Origin: JADGHX01 sp963837755
GTDB taxonomy: Bacteria > Pseudomonadota > Gammaproteobacteria > Steroidobacterales > Steroidobacteraceae
DNA length: 64,000 bases
NCBI GenBank assembly: GCA_963837755.1
Contig: CAWIOP010000001.1
Location: 1,674,001 to 1,738,000, forward strand
Direction: 5' to 3'
In this document: positions 33,987-45,900 of the stretch, piece by piece
Layout: every line of letters begins with the position of its first letter
Numbering within the stretch: position 1 is the stretch's first letter
The notes under the pieces: model-generated
The model's database searches: none
Told to the model about the DNA's origin: nothing
The model's input: only the letters and a program-made list of their open reading frames with translations
Position numbers and translations under genes: made by a program

Positions 33987-36900
33987 ACGCTGACAGCACC
34001 GAGGCGCTCGTTCATCGCGAGTATGCGTGCCCGGCGACGCCTGCCCAGGCGCGCCTGTGGATGCTTGAGAGCCTGGGCCTCGGAAGCGCCTACAACGTGC
34101 CGCTTCTTTTGAACCTGGAAGGCGCGCTCAACGCCGCAGCGCTCAAGGCCAGTCTCACGCACCTCGTGAACCGGCACGACGCGCTCCGCAGCTCTTTTTC
34201 GGAGCGCGACGGGCGGATCGTTCAGCGCATTCAACCTTCACTCGCTCCGCACTGGGAAGCGATGGATTTCTCGGCGCTGTCCCAGGCGGCGTGCGTTGAG
34301 CGCCTCGAGGCGCTTCAGGTAAGTGAAGCGACGCGGCCGTTCGATCTCGCCCGCGGCCCGCTGGTACGGGCGTTGCTCGTGAAAACCGGTCAGGAGAGCT
34401 GGCAGTTTCATCTCACCATTCATCACATCGTCTTCGATGGATGGTCGATGTCGGTGCTCGCGCGGGAGCTGAGCTTGCTTTACGGGGCCGAGATCGATGG
34501 GGGCGTTGGCGCGCTGCCGGAGCTGCCGGTGTCGTACGCGGAGTACGTGACACGTAACGCGAGCCAGCAGAGAGAAGCCAGGATTACGCAGGGGCTTCGG
34601 TACTGGAAGGAACATCTGGCGGGGGCGCCGCAAGCGATCGCTTTGCCGGTGGATCGGCCACGGCCCGTGGTGCCGGATACTCGCGGTGCCGTCGCGCAGT
34701 TTTCGCTGTCCGACGAATTGTCCGGCGCGCTTCAACAACTCGCGCAGCGCGAGGGGGCGACCCTGTTCGCATTATTGCTCGCGACGTACCAGCTTTTTCT
34801 CGGGCGGTGGTGCAATCAGCGCGATGTGGTCACAGGCACGGTGACGGCCGGCCGCCAACGTCCGGAGACTCACGGGCTCATCGGGCTTTTCCTGAATACG
34901 ATTGCCGTGCGCACCGATCTGTCCGGCGATCCCTCGTTTCTCGTGCTGTTGCGACGGGTGAAGGCAGCGGCAGTGCGGGCGCATGCTTATCAGGACGTGC
35001 CGTTCGAACGAGTAGTCGAAGAGCTTCAATGCGCTCGCGAGCCGGGGCGCCATCCGCTGTTTCAGACCGCGTTCGTGCTGGAGAGTTACGTCCTCCATCG
35101 CATGGAATTGCCGGGGCTCACGGTCCGGTACGGCCAGAATGAGTTCGCCAGCACGCATCTGGACCTCTCCGTTCACATGCGCAGCGTCGGCGGACAGCTC
35201 CGCGGACGAGTGATCTGCTCCGCCGCGTTGTTTGACGCGAACACGATCACGCGATTCATCGAGGGCTTTAAAACGCTCCTGCAAAGCGTGGTTGCCGATC
35301 CGGCTTGTCGGATTTCAGAGCTATCGGTGCTGCCTTCGACCGAGACGCGCTGGCTGCTCGCGCACTCGCGCGGGAAGTCTGTCCCGTTCACGCAGAGTTG
35401 CGGAATAGGTGAGCTGATCGCGCGTCAGGCGGAGCGAACACCCGATGCTCCCGCGCTTGTCTGCGAATCCGGGCGGTTTAGCTATGCTGAATTGCAGCGT
35501 CGCGTGAATCAGCTTGCCCAGCTGCTGCGCGCCCGCGGGGTGGGGGCGGACGATGTCGTCGGGCTTTGCATGGAGCGCAGCGCCGAGATGGTCATCGGGT
35601 TGCTCGCCATCCTGCGCGCCGGTGGGGCTTACCTTCCGCTTGAGCCATCGCATCCGCCAGAACGCCTTCAGTTCATGCTGGCCAATGCAGGGGCGCGATG
35701 TCTTCTGACGGCGGGCGGACCTGCCTTGCGTGATCAGTTCTCGGGCGTTGACTGCCTGGATCTCATTTCGCAGTGGCATGACGTCGAGCGCTGTCCGGAT
35801 CGTCCCGTCAACCACGGCGCCCACGGGGACAATCTCGCTTACGTCATCTACACCTCTGGCTCCACCGGGATGCCAAAGGCCGCGATGAATACCCGTGCAG
35901 CACTCGCGAACCGCATCGAGTGGATGCAGAACGCTTATGGGCTGAGTGCGGCCGATCGTGTTCTGCAAAAGACGCCTTACACCTTCGATGTTTCGGTGTG
36001 GGAATTCGTGTGGCCCTTGATGTATGGCGCGACTCTTGTGGTCGCCCGCCCGGAGGGCCACCGCGATCCTGGCTACCTCGCGCGGGTGATCGAGGAGCAG
36101 GGCATCACGACAGTGCATTTTGTGCCGTCCATGCTTCAGGCCTTTGTCGATCACGGCGCACTGCGCGAATGCACGTCGCTCAAGCGCGTGATCACGAGCG
36201 GGGAAGCTCTCCCGGGACCCCTGGCGACCCGTTTTCGATCTCTCTGTGGCGCGACGTTACACAACCTCTACGGTCCGACCGAAGCGGCCATCGATGTCAG
36301 CTCCCATACCGTACGGGAGGAGTGGACTGCCGGAGTTCCGATTGGTCGGCCCATTCAGAATGTTCAGCTCTATATTCTCGATGCGGGGCTGCAGCTCGTC
36401 GGCATCGGTGTCGAAGGAGAGCTCTTCATCGGCGGTGCCGCGCTGGCGCGCGGTTACGCCGGTCAGAGCGGCCTGACATCGGAGCGCTTTATTGCGGACC
36501 CGTTCGGCCCGCCGGGCGCGAGGCTGTATCGCACCGGTGATCGTGTCCGCTGGCAGGCGGACGACGGCATCGAGTTTCTCGGGCGCACGGATCATCAGGT
36601 GAAGATTCGCGGCTTTCGCATTGAGCCCGGAGAAATCGAGGCGGCGCTCCTTGGCTGCGCCGGTGTGGGGCAGGCCGTCGTGGTGGCGCACAAAGAATCG
36701 ACGAGTGACTCGCGTCTCATTGCGTACGTCGTTCCGCAGGAAACAGACGTTCGAGCCGAATCGGGTGCGTCGTCGGACCGCGATGCGCGCGTCGAACAAT
36801 GGCGGAACGTGTACGAGGATCTCTATGCCTCGGCGTCGCCGGAAGACGGGCCAGGTTTTGCCGGATGGAACAGCAGCTATACCGGGAAGCCTATCCCGAA

Positions 36901-39900
36901 AGGGGAGATGCGCGAGTGGGTAGACGCCACCGTGCAACGAATCCTGGCGCTAACGCCTCGACGGGTTTTGGAGATCGGTTGTGGCAGCGGTTTGCTGCTG
37001 GAGAAGGTTGCCCCGTATTGCACCTTTTATCTTGGAACGGATTTTTCCGCTCAGGCACTGGCCGGCGTGAGGCAATGGATGGCGCATCGGCCGGCGCTGC
37101 GCCACGTCGAGCTCAGTCACGGCGCGGCGGAGAAGCTCGCCGGGGTCGAGGCGGGCTCCGTTGATACCGTCGTTCTCAACTCGGTCATCCAGTGTTTTCC
37201 CAGTATCGACTATCTGCTCAACGTGCTGGAGCAGGCCTGCGCCCGCGTGGCGCCCGGCGGTCGGGTGTATGTGGGCGACGTCAGGCATCTTGGCTTACTC
37301 GAAACCCTGACCGCCGCAGTGCAGGCCGCTAGGACGACGGCAACGATTTCGGCCGCCGAGCTCAGGCGGCGTGTGAACTGGGCGCTGGAGCAGGAGAAAG
37401 AGCTCTCGATCGATCCGGATTTTTTCCAGGCCCTGTTGCTCAGGATTCCCCGGGTCACCGCCGCGCGCATTCTCCTGAAGGCCGGGTGCGCGGCGAATGA
37501 GCTCACGCGCTACCGCTACGATGTCGTGCTTCAGATCGAGAGCGATGTCACCCAGGCGAGCGAGGAGATCGTCCGGTGGAGCGGCAACCGCGCCGCAGCG
37601 ATTGAACAGCTCGATCGCGCGAAGGTGAGCCGCGCGCCCGTGATTCGCCTTTGTGGCGTGCCCAATGCGCGCCTCACTCACGATCTCGGCGTCCGTCGCG
37701 CGCTCTCACGTGAAAGCTCCGGAAGAGACTGGCGCGAATGCGCCCAACGCGAAGCAAGCGCGCTGGTCGCAGAGGACCCTGACGCTCTTGCGCGGCTGCT
37801 CTGCGACGAACGCTACGACAGCGAGGTCACCTGGTCGGCGGATTCGAGCGAAGGCCAGTTCGATGTTCTGCTCTTCGATCGCTCTTATGCGCGCCCCGCC
37901 CGGCTGGCTTCGGAAATCTCACGCGCGGTACGCCCTTGGGTGAGCTATGCGACCCGTCCCATCCAGCAAGACCGCAAGCAGCAACTTGTTGCCGCAGCCT
38001 TCGAACATCTGCGGCAGACCCTGCCGGCGTATATGGTGCCGAGTGGCATTGTGGCGCTGGACGAGATGCCACTGCTGTCGAGTGGAAAGGTGGATCGCAA
38101 GGCGCTGGCCCGCGTAGATGCCACACTTCTCGTGCGTCGCTCCCTTGTGGCGCCCGCCACCACAACGGAGCGCGCAGTCGCGCAGGTTTGGCAGCACGTG
38201 CTGAAGCTCGGGGAGGTCGGTGCGCACGATGACTTCTTTGAGCTGGGTGGCCATTCACTACTTGCGACGCAGGTTGTCTCCCGGCTACGCGAGCTGTTCA
38301 AGGTGGATCTGCCGCTGCGCGTCTTGTTCGACACGCCGGCCACGTTGAGCCGCCTGGCGTGTCGGATAGAGGAGGCGCTGGCGGATCGTGTGGAGCCCAC
38401 CTGTGTGCCCCTTGAGGTACTGCCACGCGGTGAGTCGTTGCCCCTGTCCATTGCCCAGCAGGGCCTTTGGGCAATCGAGCAGATGCGCTCCTCACACGGC
38501 GCTTATAACATTGGCATCGCATTCCGGCTGCAGGGCGCGCTCGATCTGGCGAGCCTTGAATGGAGTTTCCGCGAGCTGGTCCGGCGACATGAGACCTTAC
38601 GCACGCGCATCGCTGCCACGGCGGATGGAGAAGGGATTCAGGTCGTCGAATCCGCCGACGATTTCCGCCTGACGCTCACCGATGTGTCTGCTCTTTCCGA
38701 AGGGAGTCGGGCGCGCGAGGGGAACGATTTCATCGAGCGCGAAGCACATCGGCCCTTCGACTGGTCGGCGCCGTTGTTTCGCGTCTCCTTACTCAGGCTC
38801 AGCGCCCGCGAGCACGTGCTGTGCATCGCAGCCCATCACATCGTGGCGGATGGCTGGTCATTCAGCATCATTTTTGCTGAGCTTTCCGCTTTGTATCGCG
38901 CGCGGGCGGAAGGCATCGAGGCGCGGCTTGCACCGCTGGCCGCTCAGTACGCCGACTTTGCCATTTGGCAACGAAAAAACCTACAGACGCCCGCGTTGCA
39001 GGCTCACCTCGATTACTGGCGCAACCAACTCTCAGATCTGTCGAACGGTAGCGAGTTGCCTGCGGATCGCCCACGCGCGGGCACTCAGGACTTCGAGGGT
39101 GGCGAATCCCAACTCCTCGTTCCGGCGCGAGTAGTTCAACAGCTCACGCATGTCGGTCGCGAGCAAAGCGCCACGCTCTACATGGTGATGCTCAGCGCTC
39201 TGCAGGTTCTCCTCGGACGCTGGTGTGGCGCGAAGGACATTCTGATCGGTACGCCGGTCGCGGGCCGTACGCGGCCAGAGCTCGAAAGTCTGATCGGGTT
39301 CTTCGTCAATACGCTGGTCATGAGGACGAAGCTCGCCGCCACGCTGAGCTTCCGCGACCTGCTCGCCCGCGTGCGCGAGACGGTGCTCGATGCCTATGCG
39401 CATCAGGATGTGCCCTTTTCGACCCTGGTGCGGGAGCTCATGCCGGCGCGGGACCTCTCCCGCAATCCACTCTTCCAGGTGCTGTTCGTCATGCAGAACG
39501 TGCCTTTCGAAGAGCTGCGACTGCCCGGCATAGCGTCCGAGACCGTGCGGACGCCGATCAGGTCACCTCGATTCGAGCTCACGATCCGCATACACGAGGC
39601 TCCAGAAGGTCTCGTATGTCGGGCGGAGTACGCACGGGATCTCTTTGATGACCAAACCATCGAACGGCTGCTGGGAAGCTACCGCACGCTTCTGGAGGAG
39701 CTTGCGAGGAACGCAGTCCAGAGCATTTGGACGGCGCCGTTGCTACGGGCCTCCGAGCGCGAACAGATTCTGGTGGCGTGGAATGCGACCACCGCCATGT
39801 ACCCGCGGGACCGATGTATCCACGAGCTCTTTGAGGAGCAGGCGGCACTCACGCCCGAGGCCGTGGCGCTGATCTGTCGCGAAGAGAGCATGAGCTATCG

Positions 39901-42900
39901 CGTGCTCAACGAACGGGCGAATCAGGTGGCGCGTTACCTGAATGCGGCAGGCGTGCGAGCGGACACCATCGTGGGGCTTTGCGTGGAACGCTCGCTTGAG
40001 ATGATGATCGGGCTCTTCGGAATTTTGAAGGCGCGCGGAGCCTATCTTCCGCTCGATCCACGCTACCCCGATGCGCGACTTCAGTTTCTGCTGGAAGACG
40101 CAGACGTTGGCATCGTTCTTACACAGGAGGCACTGCATGCGCGGTTGCGCCCGCTCTGTGTCCGGCGAACGCTGCGATCATTGGACTCGCCGGCGTGGAA
40201 TGAATATCCGGGCGGTGATCTTCGTGTGTCGCTATCGCCACAGAATCTTGCGTACGTCATTTATACGTCGGGCTCCACGGGTAAGCCCAAAGGGGCGATG
40301 ATCTCTCACGATGGCGTAGTCAACTATGTGACGGATATTGCGAGACGCTTCAATGTGACAGAGGGTGCTGGGGCGCCGATCAATACGCCGCTTTCCTTCG
40401 ATGCCACGGTCACGAGCCTTCTGCCGCCGTTGCTTGCGGGACGTCCTCTCACTCTCCTGTCGGAGGGGCGCGAGGAGACCGCAGAGCTTGCCGCGATGCT
40501 TGAGCAGCGGGCCGGGTACTCCCTCGTTAAGCTGACGCCGGCCCACCTGGAGTTGCTTGCCGAGCTGTATCCGGAATGCGCAGTGGACGGTTCGACGCGA
40601 GCTTTCGCGATCGGCGGCGCCGCGCTCAGCGCGCGGCAGCTGCAATTGTGGCGCGAGCGGGCACCGGGTGTGCGATTGGTCAATCATTACGGTCCTACGG
40701 AGACCGTCGTCGGTCGCGCGACGTATGAGGTCAGTGCGGCGACCGCGAAAACCGGCGCGATTCCGATCGGCCGGCCGATCTCGAATACGCAGCTCTATGT
40801 TCTCGATGAACAGCTTGAGCCGGCGCCCATTGGCGTGCAGGGCGAGCTGTTCATCGCCGGTGAAGGGCTGGCGCGCGGCTACCTGAGGCGCGCCGACCTC
40901 ACCGCGGAGCGATTTATCGCGAACCCCTTTGGAGCCCCGGGCATGCGCATGTACCGAACGGGCGATCGGGTGCGTTATCTGGCAGACGGCAACATCGAGT
41001 ACCTGGGGCGCGAGGATCGACAGGTCAAGGTGCGCGGCTACCGGATTGAGCTGGGCGAGATAGAGTCTTCGCTCCTCAGCCACCCGAACGTGCATAAGGC
41101 GTTGGTTCTCGTGCGACAGGACGCGCCCGGAGAGCCGCGCCTTGTGGCGTACGTTGTCGGCGATCGCGCATCCGCATGGAACGCCGCCGAACTGAGAGCG
41201 CACCTCCAGAGCTTGCTCCCGGAGCATATGTTGCCGAGCGCATATGTACGCCTCGATGCTTTCCCGCTCACGATCAATGGCAAGGTGGATATGAGGGCAC
41301 TGCCGGCGCCGGACGCCGGTGCCATTCAGCGTCAGGAATACGTCGCGCCGGAAACCGAGTTGGAGAAATTGCTCGCCGGACTCTGGAGCAACGTACTGCG
41401 GCTGGAGTGCGTGGGCGTTCACGACAATTTCTTCGAGCTCGGCGGGGACTCGATTCAGGTCATCCAGATCGTCGCGCGGGCCAACGCGCAGGGTTTGCGC
41501 CTCGGTATGAAGCAGTTCTTTGCCTGCCAAACCGTCGCAAAACTCGCCGCTTGCGCTGCGGGCCTCCCGTCTGCGCAGAGGCATGAGGAGGCGCCTGACG
41601 GCGAATGTGCACTCACGCCGATTCAGCACGCGTTCTTCGCACGCGATTACGAGAAGCCAGGTCACTACAACCAGTCGTATCTGCTTGCGTGCCGGCGAAG
41701 GATGACTCCTGCGGCACTGGAGCAAGCGCTGCAGGCCGTGGTGAAACACCACGACGCATTTCGCCTCAGGTTCCGCAACGACGACGGCAACTGGCGTCAG
41801 CGCTATGTCCCCGCCGCTGACGGGCGAATCGTAGAGAACATCGATCTGTCATCTGTGACCGAGGCGGGCACCGTTCGCAGCATCGAGGTACACGCTCAGC
41901 GGCTGCAGGAAAGCCTGGAACTGGCTCATGGCCCTCTGTTTCGCGTGGCGCTGTTCGATTTCGGGCCCGACCGCGTCCAACAGCTGCTGATCGTCGTTCA
42001 TCATCTCATCGTGGACACGGTGTCGTGGCGGATCCTGCTTGAAGACCTGCGGGAGGCGTATTCGCAGATCGAGCGAGGCGAGGCAGTGCAGCTGCAAGGG
42101 AAGACAAGCTCGTATCGTGCCTGGGCAGAGAAGCTGAGTCAGTACAGTCAGTCGGATGCGCCGATCGCTGAGCGGGGATTCTGGCAGCGCCTTGCCAGTG
42201 CTCGCGTTCCATCCCTGCCGGTGGATTATCCGGACGGCGCGAATACGCTCGAATCTCTGCGCACGGTCAAAGTCTCATTGAGCGTAGAGCACACGCGCTG
42301 CCTCCTGCAGGAGCTGCCGCGCAGGTGTAGCGCACGTATCGACGAGGTGTTGCTAACCGCGTTAGCCGAAGCGCTGCGCAGTTGGTCAGGTGAGCGATCC
42401 CTGCTGGTCGAACTCGAGAACCACGGTCGCGAGGAGCTTTTCGAAGGGATCGACCTGACTCGTACTATGGGATGGTTCACGAGTCTCTACAGCGTGCTGC
42501 TGGATCTTCCGGATTCGTGTGGCATGCATGAGTCGCTTGGCGCCGTTCAGGAACGGCTGCGCGCCGTTCCAAATCACGGCATCGGCTATGGCGTGCTGCG
42601 GTACCTGGCTGGCGATCGTGAGCTTCAATCCGTGCCGCAGCCTCAAGTGACATTCAACTACCTGGGGCAGATGGACTCGGCCATCCTGGCCGAAGACTTC
42701 TTCGAGCGCTCGCCGTTCAGTGCCGGCCGCGGCTACGGCACTGCCGGCACACGCAGACAACTCTTTGAGGTTAACTGCAGCGTGCAGAATGGCGCGTTGC
42801 GCGTGTATTGGAGCTACAGCGGCCACCTTCACACTGAGAGCACGGTGTCGTCGCTCGCCGAGTCGTTTCTTCATGCGTTGGAAAACCTGGTTGCACACAG

Positions 42901-45900
42901 TGCGCGGGAACCCCGGCAGTCGACTCCGGCAGATTTTCCACTCGCTGGGGTTACTCAGGCGCAACTCGATGCGATTGCTTCTGAAGCCGGCAGCGAGAAT
43001 CTGGAGAATCTCTATCCGCTTTCCCCCCTCCAGCAGGGCATTCTGTATCACAGTCTTGCCGCGCAAGGGCCGCCCGTCTACGTCACGGCAATAAGCTGCA
43101 GATTGCGGGGCGAGCTGGACGAAGCCGCTTTCAAGCGAGCCTGGCAGCACACGATACAGCGCCATTCCAGCCTCCGAACCGCGTTTGTAAACGCGGGCGA
43201 TGGTCCGCTTCAGGCTGTGCTGCGCGATGTGCCACTTCAGTGGAAGCGGTGTGATTGGTGCAAGGTGCCGGTGACTGAGCACGAGGAGCGCCTGCGTAAT
43301 CTGATCGACTCGCAGCGTGGGTCGTCCTTTGAGCTGGACCGCCCGCCTTTGATGCGAGTCGTGCTCGTCAGAACCGGTGCGCAGGAGTATCGGATGGTTT
43401 GGACCCATCATCACCTCGTCCTCGATGGCTGGTCCCTGCCGATCGTGATCACCGACGTCCTTGCTGCCCATGAGGCAATTCGTGAAGGTCGGTTGGAGCA
43501 GTTGCCGGGGCGAGCGCCGGACTACTCCGAATACATCGCCTGGTTGCAACAGCAGGACCTCACGCGTGCGCAGGCTTTTTGGCGCCAAAGGCTCGCAGCA
43601 TTCCTCGCGCCAACGTTTCCCAATGTCGGCACACGGCAGCGGCCCGCGTTGGGGCAGGGGGGCTCCCATGGAGTGCTGCGCCAGAACATCGACATCGAGC
43701 GTAGGGTTCTGGAGAGCTTCGCGACTCGTCACCGAATCACTGTAAACGCGTTGGTGCAGGGCGCATGGAGCGTGCTCCTGAGTGCGTACAGCGGCAGTCG
43801 GGATGTGGTCTTTGGCGTCACAGTCGCCGGGCGACCCGTGACCCTTCCGCACATCGAGAGGCGGGTGGGGCTCTTCATCAATACGTTGCCGTTGCGCGTA
43901 CAGATCGGGCCGCAGAGCCGCGTAGTGCCGTGGCTGCAGGAGCTGCACTCTTCGCAGAGCGAGCTCATCGAATATCAGTTCAGCGCGCTGAGTGATGTCC
44001 AGCGATGGTCTGAGCTGTCTCCCGGTACGCCGTTGTTCGAAACCCTGTTTGTCTTCGAGAACTATCCCCGGACGGTTGCAGGGCGTGGCGCGGGCCCGTC
44101 GTCGCTCGCGGTGGATGAGGTGTCCGGCAGGGATCGGCCCCACTATCCTCTGACGCTGGAGGTTTTTCTCCGGGATTCCCTGGCCGTCGACTTCATCTTT
44201 GATCGGAATCAGTTCGGTGAAGCCGATGCGGCGCGTATGGGCGGACAGCTTCAGCGCATTCTGCAGGAGATAGTTGCCGATGCGGATCGACGCGTGCTCG
44301 ATCTGCCGCTGGTGAGCGAGGCGGAGCGCGAAGAGCAGCTGGTGGCATGGAATGCGACGTCGCACGCGTACGCGTCCGATCGCTGCATCCACGAGCTGTT
44401 CGAGGAGCAGGCGCGCGCGCATGCGGATGCGGTGGCGGTGGTGAGCGGGGAACAGACCCTCACCTATGGGCAGCTGAGCGAGCAGAGCAATCGCCTTGCG
44501 CATCACCTTCGCACACGGGGCGTGGGGCGCGAGCAGGTGGTGGGCGTGTGCATGGAGCGCACGGCGCAGATGGTGGTGGCGCTGCTGGGGATACTGAAGG
44601 CGGGAGCTGCGTATCTGCCGCTGGATCCGCAGTACCCTGGCGCAAGGCTGCGTCTGATGCTGGAGGATGCCGGCGCACGGGTGCTGCTGAGGCAATCGGA
44701 TGCGGCAGAAGACCTGCCGGGGTTTGCCGGCGAGGTCATCGAGTGGGGAGCGCTTCCGGAGGAGGAAATGCAGTCCCTCCTCGGACGCTATCCGAACAGC
44801 GTGCCGGAAAGTGAAGTGGGCGCGCAGAACCTGGCGTACGTGATTTACACCTCAGGGTCGACGGGACAGGTGAAGGCGGTAGCGGCCACCCACCGCTCGG
44901 TGAGCCATCGGCTCACGGCGCAGCAGGGGATTGCGGCGTACGGAGCCGGAGAGATCTGCTGCCAGAAGACCTCGATCAGCTTTGTGGACTCGGTGCTGGA
45001 GATCTTCGGGCCGCTGCTGAGTGCGGCGCGGCTGGTGATGGCGGGAAGCTGGGTGTCGCGCTCGGCGCAGGAGCTGGCGCGACTGATTGCACAGGAGCAG
45101 GTGAGCCGTCTGGTGACGGTGCCTTCACTTGCGCGGGCGCTGCTGGAGAGTGAGCGGGCGCAGGAGGAGCTGAAGAGCCTGAAGAGCTGGACACTCAGCG
45201 GAGAGCGCCTGACGGCGGATCTGCTGGGTGAGCTGAAGCGACGTTTGCCCGGCTGTCAGTTCATCAATCTGTATGGCTCCTCGGAAGTGGCAGCCGATGC
45301 CACCTGCTACCGCAGTGAGCCGCAGGTGCAGGAAGAGGTGGTGCCGATCGGTCGTCCGATCCGGAACACGCAGGTGTACGTGCTCGACGAGGAGTTGGAG
45401 CTTGTGCCGGCCGGAGTGATTGGAGAGCTGTACATCGGGGGAGCCGGAGTGGCGCGGGGCTATCTGCACCGTGCGGGCCTGACGGCGGAGCGTTTTATTG
45501 CGAACCCGTATGGCGAAGCGGGCACGCGGCTGTATCGCACGGGAGACCGGGTGCGGTACCGGGCCGATGGTGAGCTTGAGTATGTGGGGCGTGCGGATCA
45601 TCAGCTGAAGATCCGCGGCTACCGGATCGAGCCGGGGGAAGTGGAAGCGGCGCTGCTGAGGTGCGCGGGAGTCAGTCAGGCGGTGGTGGTGGCACCTGAG
45701 GAGGCGCAGTCCTCAGAGCGTCGGCTGGTGGGCTACGTAAGCGGACAGGGACTTGAGGTGAAGGCACTGCGCGAGCAGCTGCAGAAGAGCCTGCCGGAGT
45801 ACATGGTGCCTTCGGCCCTTGTGGTGCTGGAGAGTCTGCCGTTAACGCCGAACGGCAAGGTGGACCGGCAGGCGTTGCCGGCACCGGATGTGAGCGCGCA

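Noticed and set aside
42386..44695. 769-aa open frame on the minus strand
   Set aside because: Lies entirely antisense to NRPS3 C/A domains; composition is Arg/His/Gln-rich without family motifs. It is a GC-rich shadow frame, as are the long minus-strand frames at 40232-41752, 29574-30875, 26862-28061 and 52880-53932.
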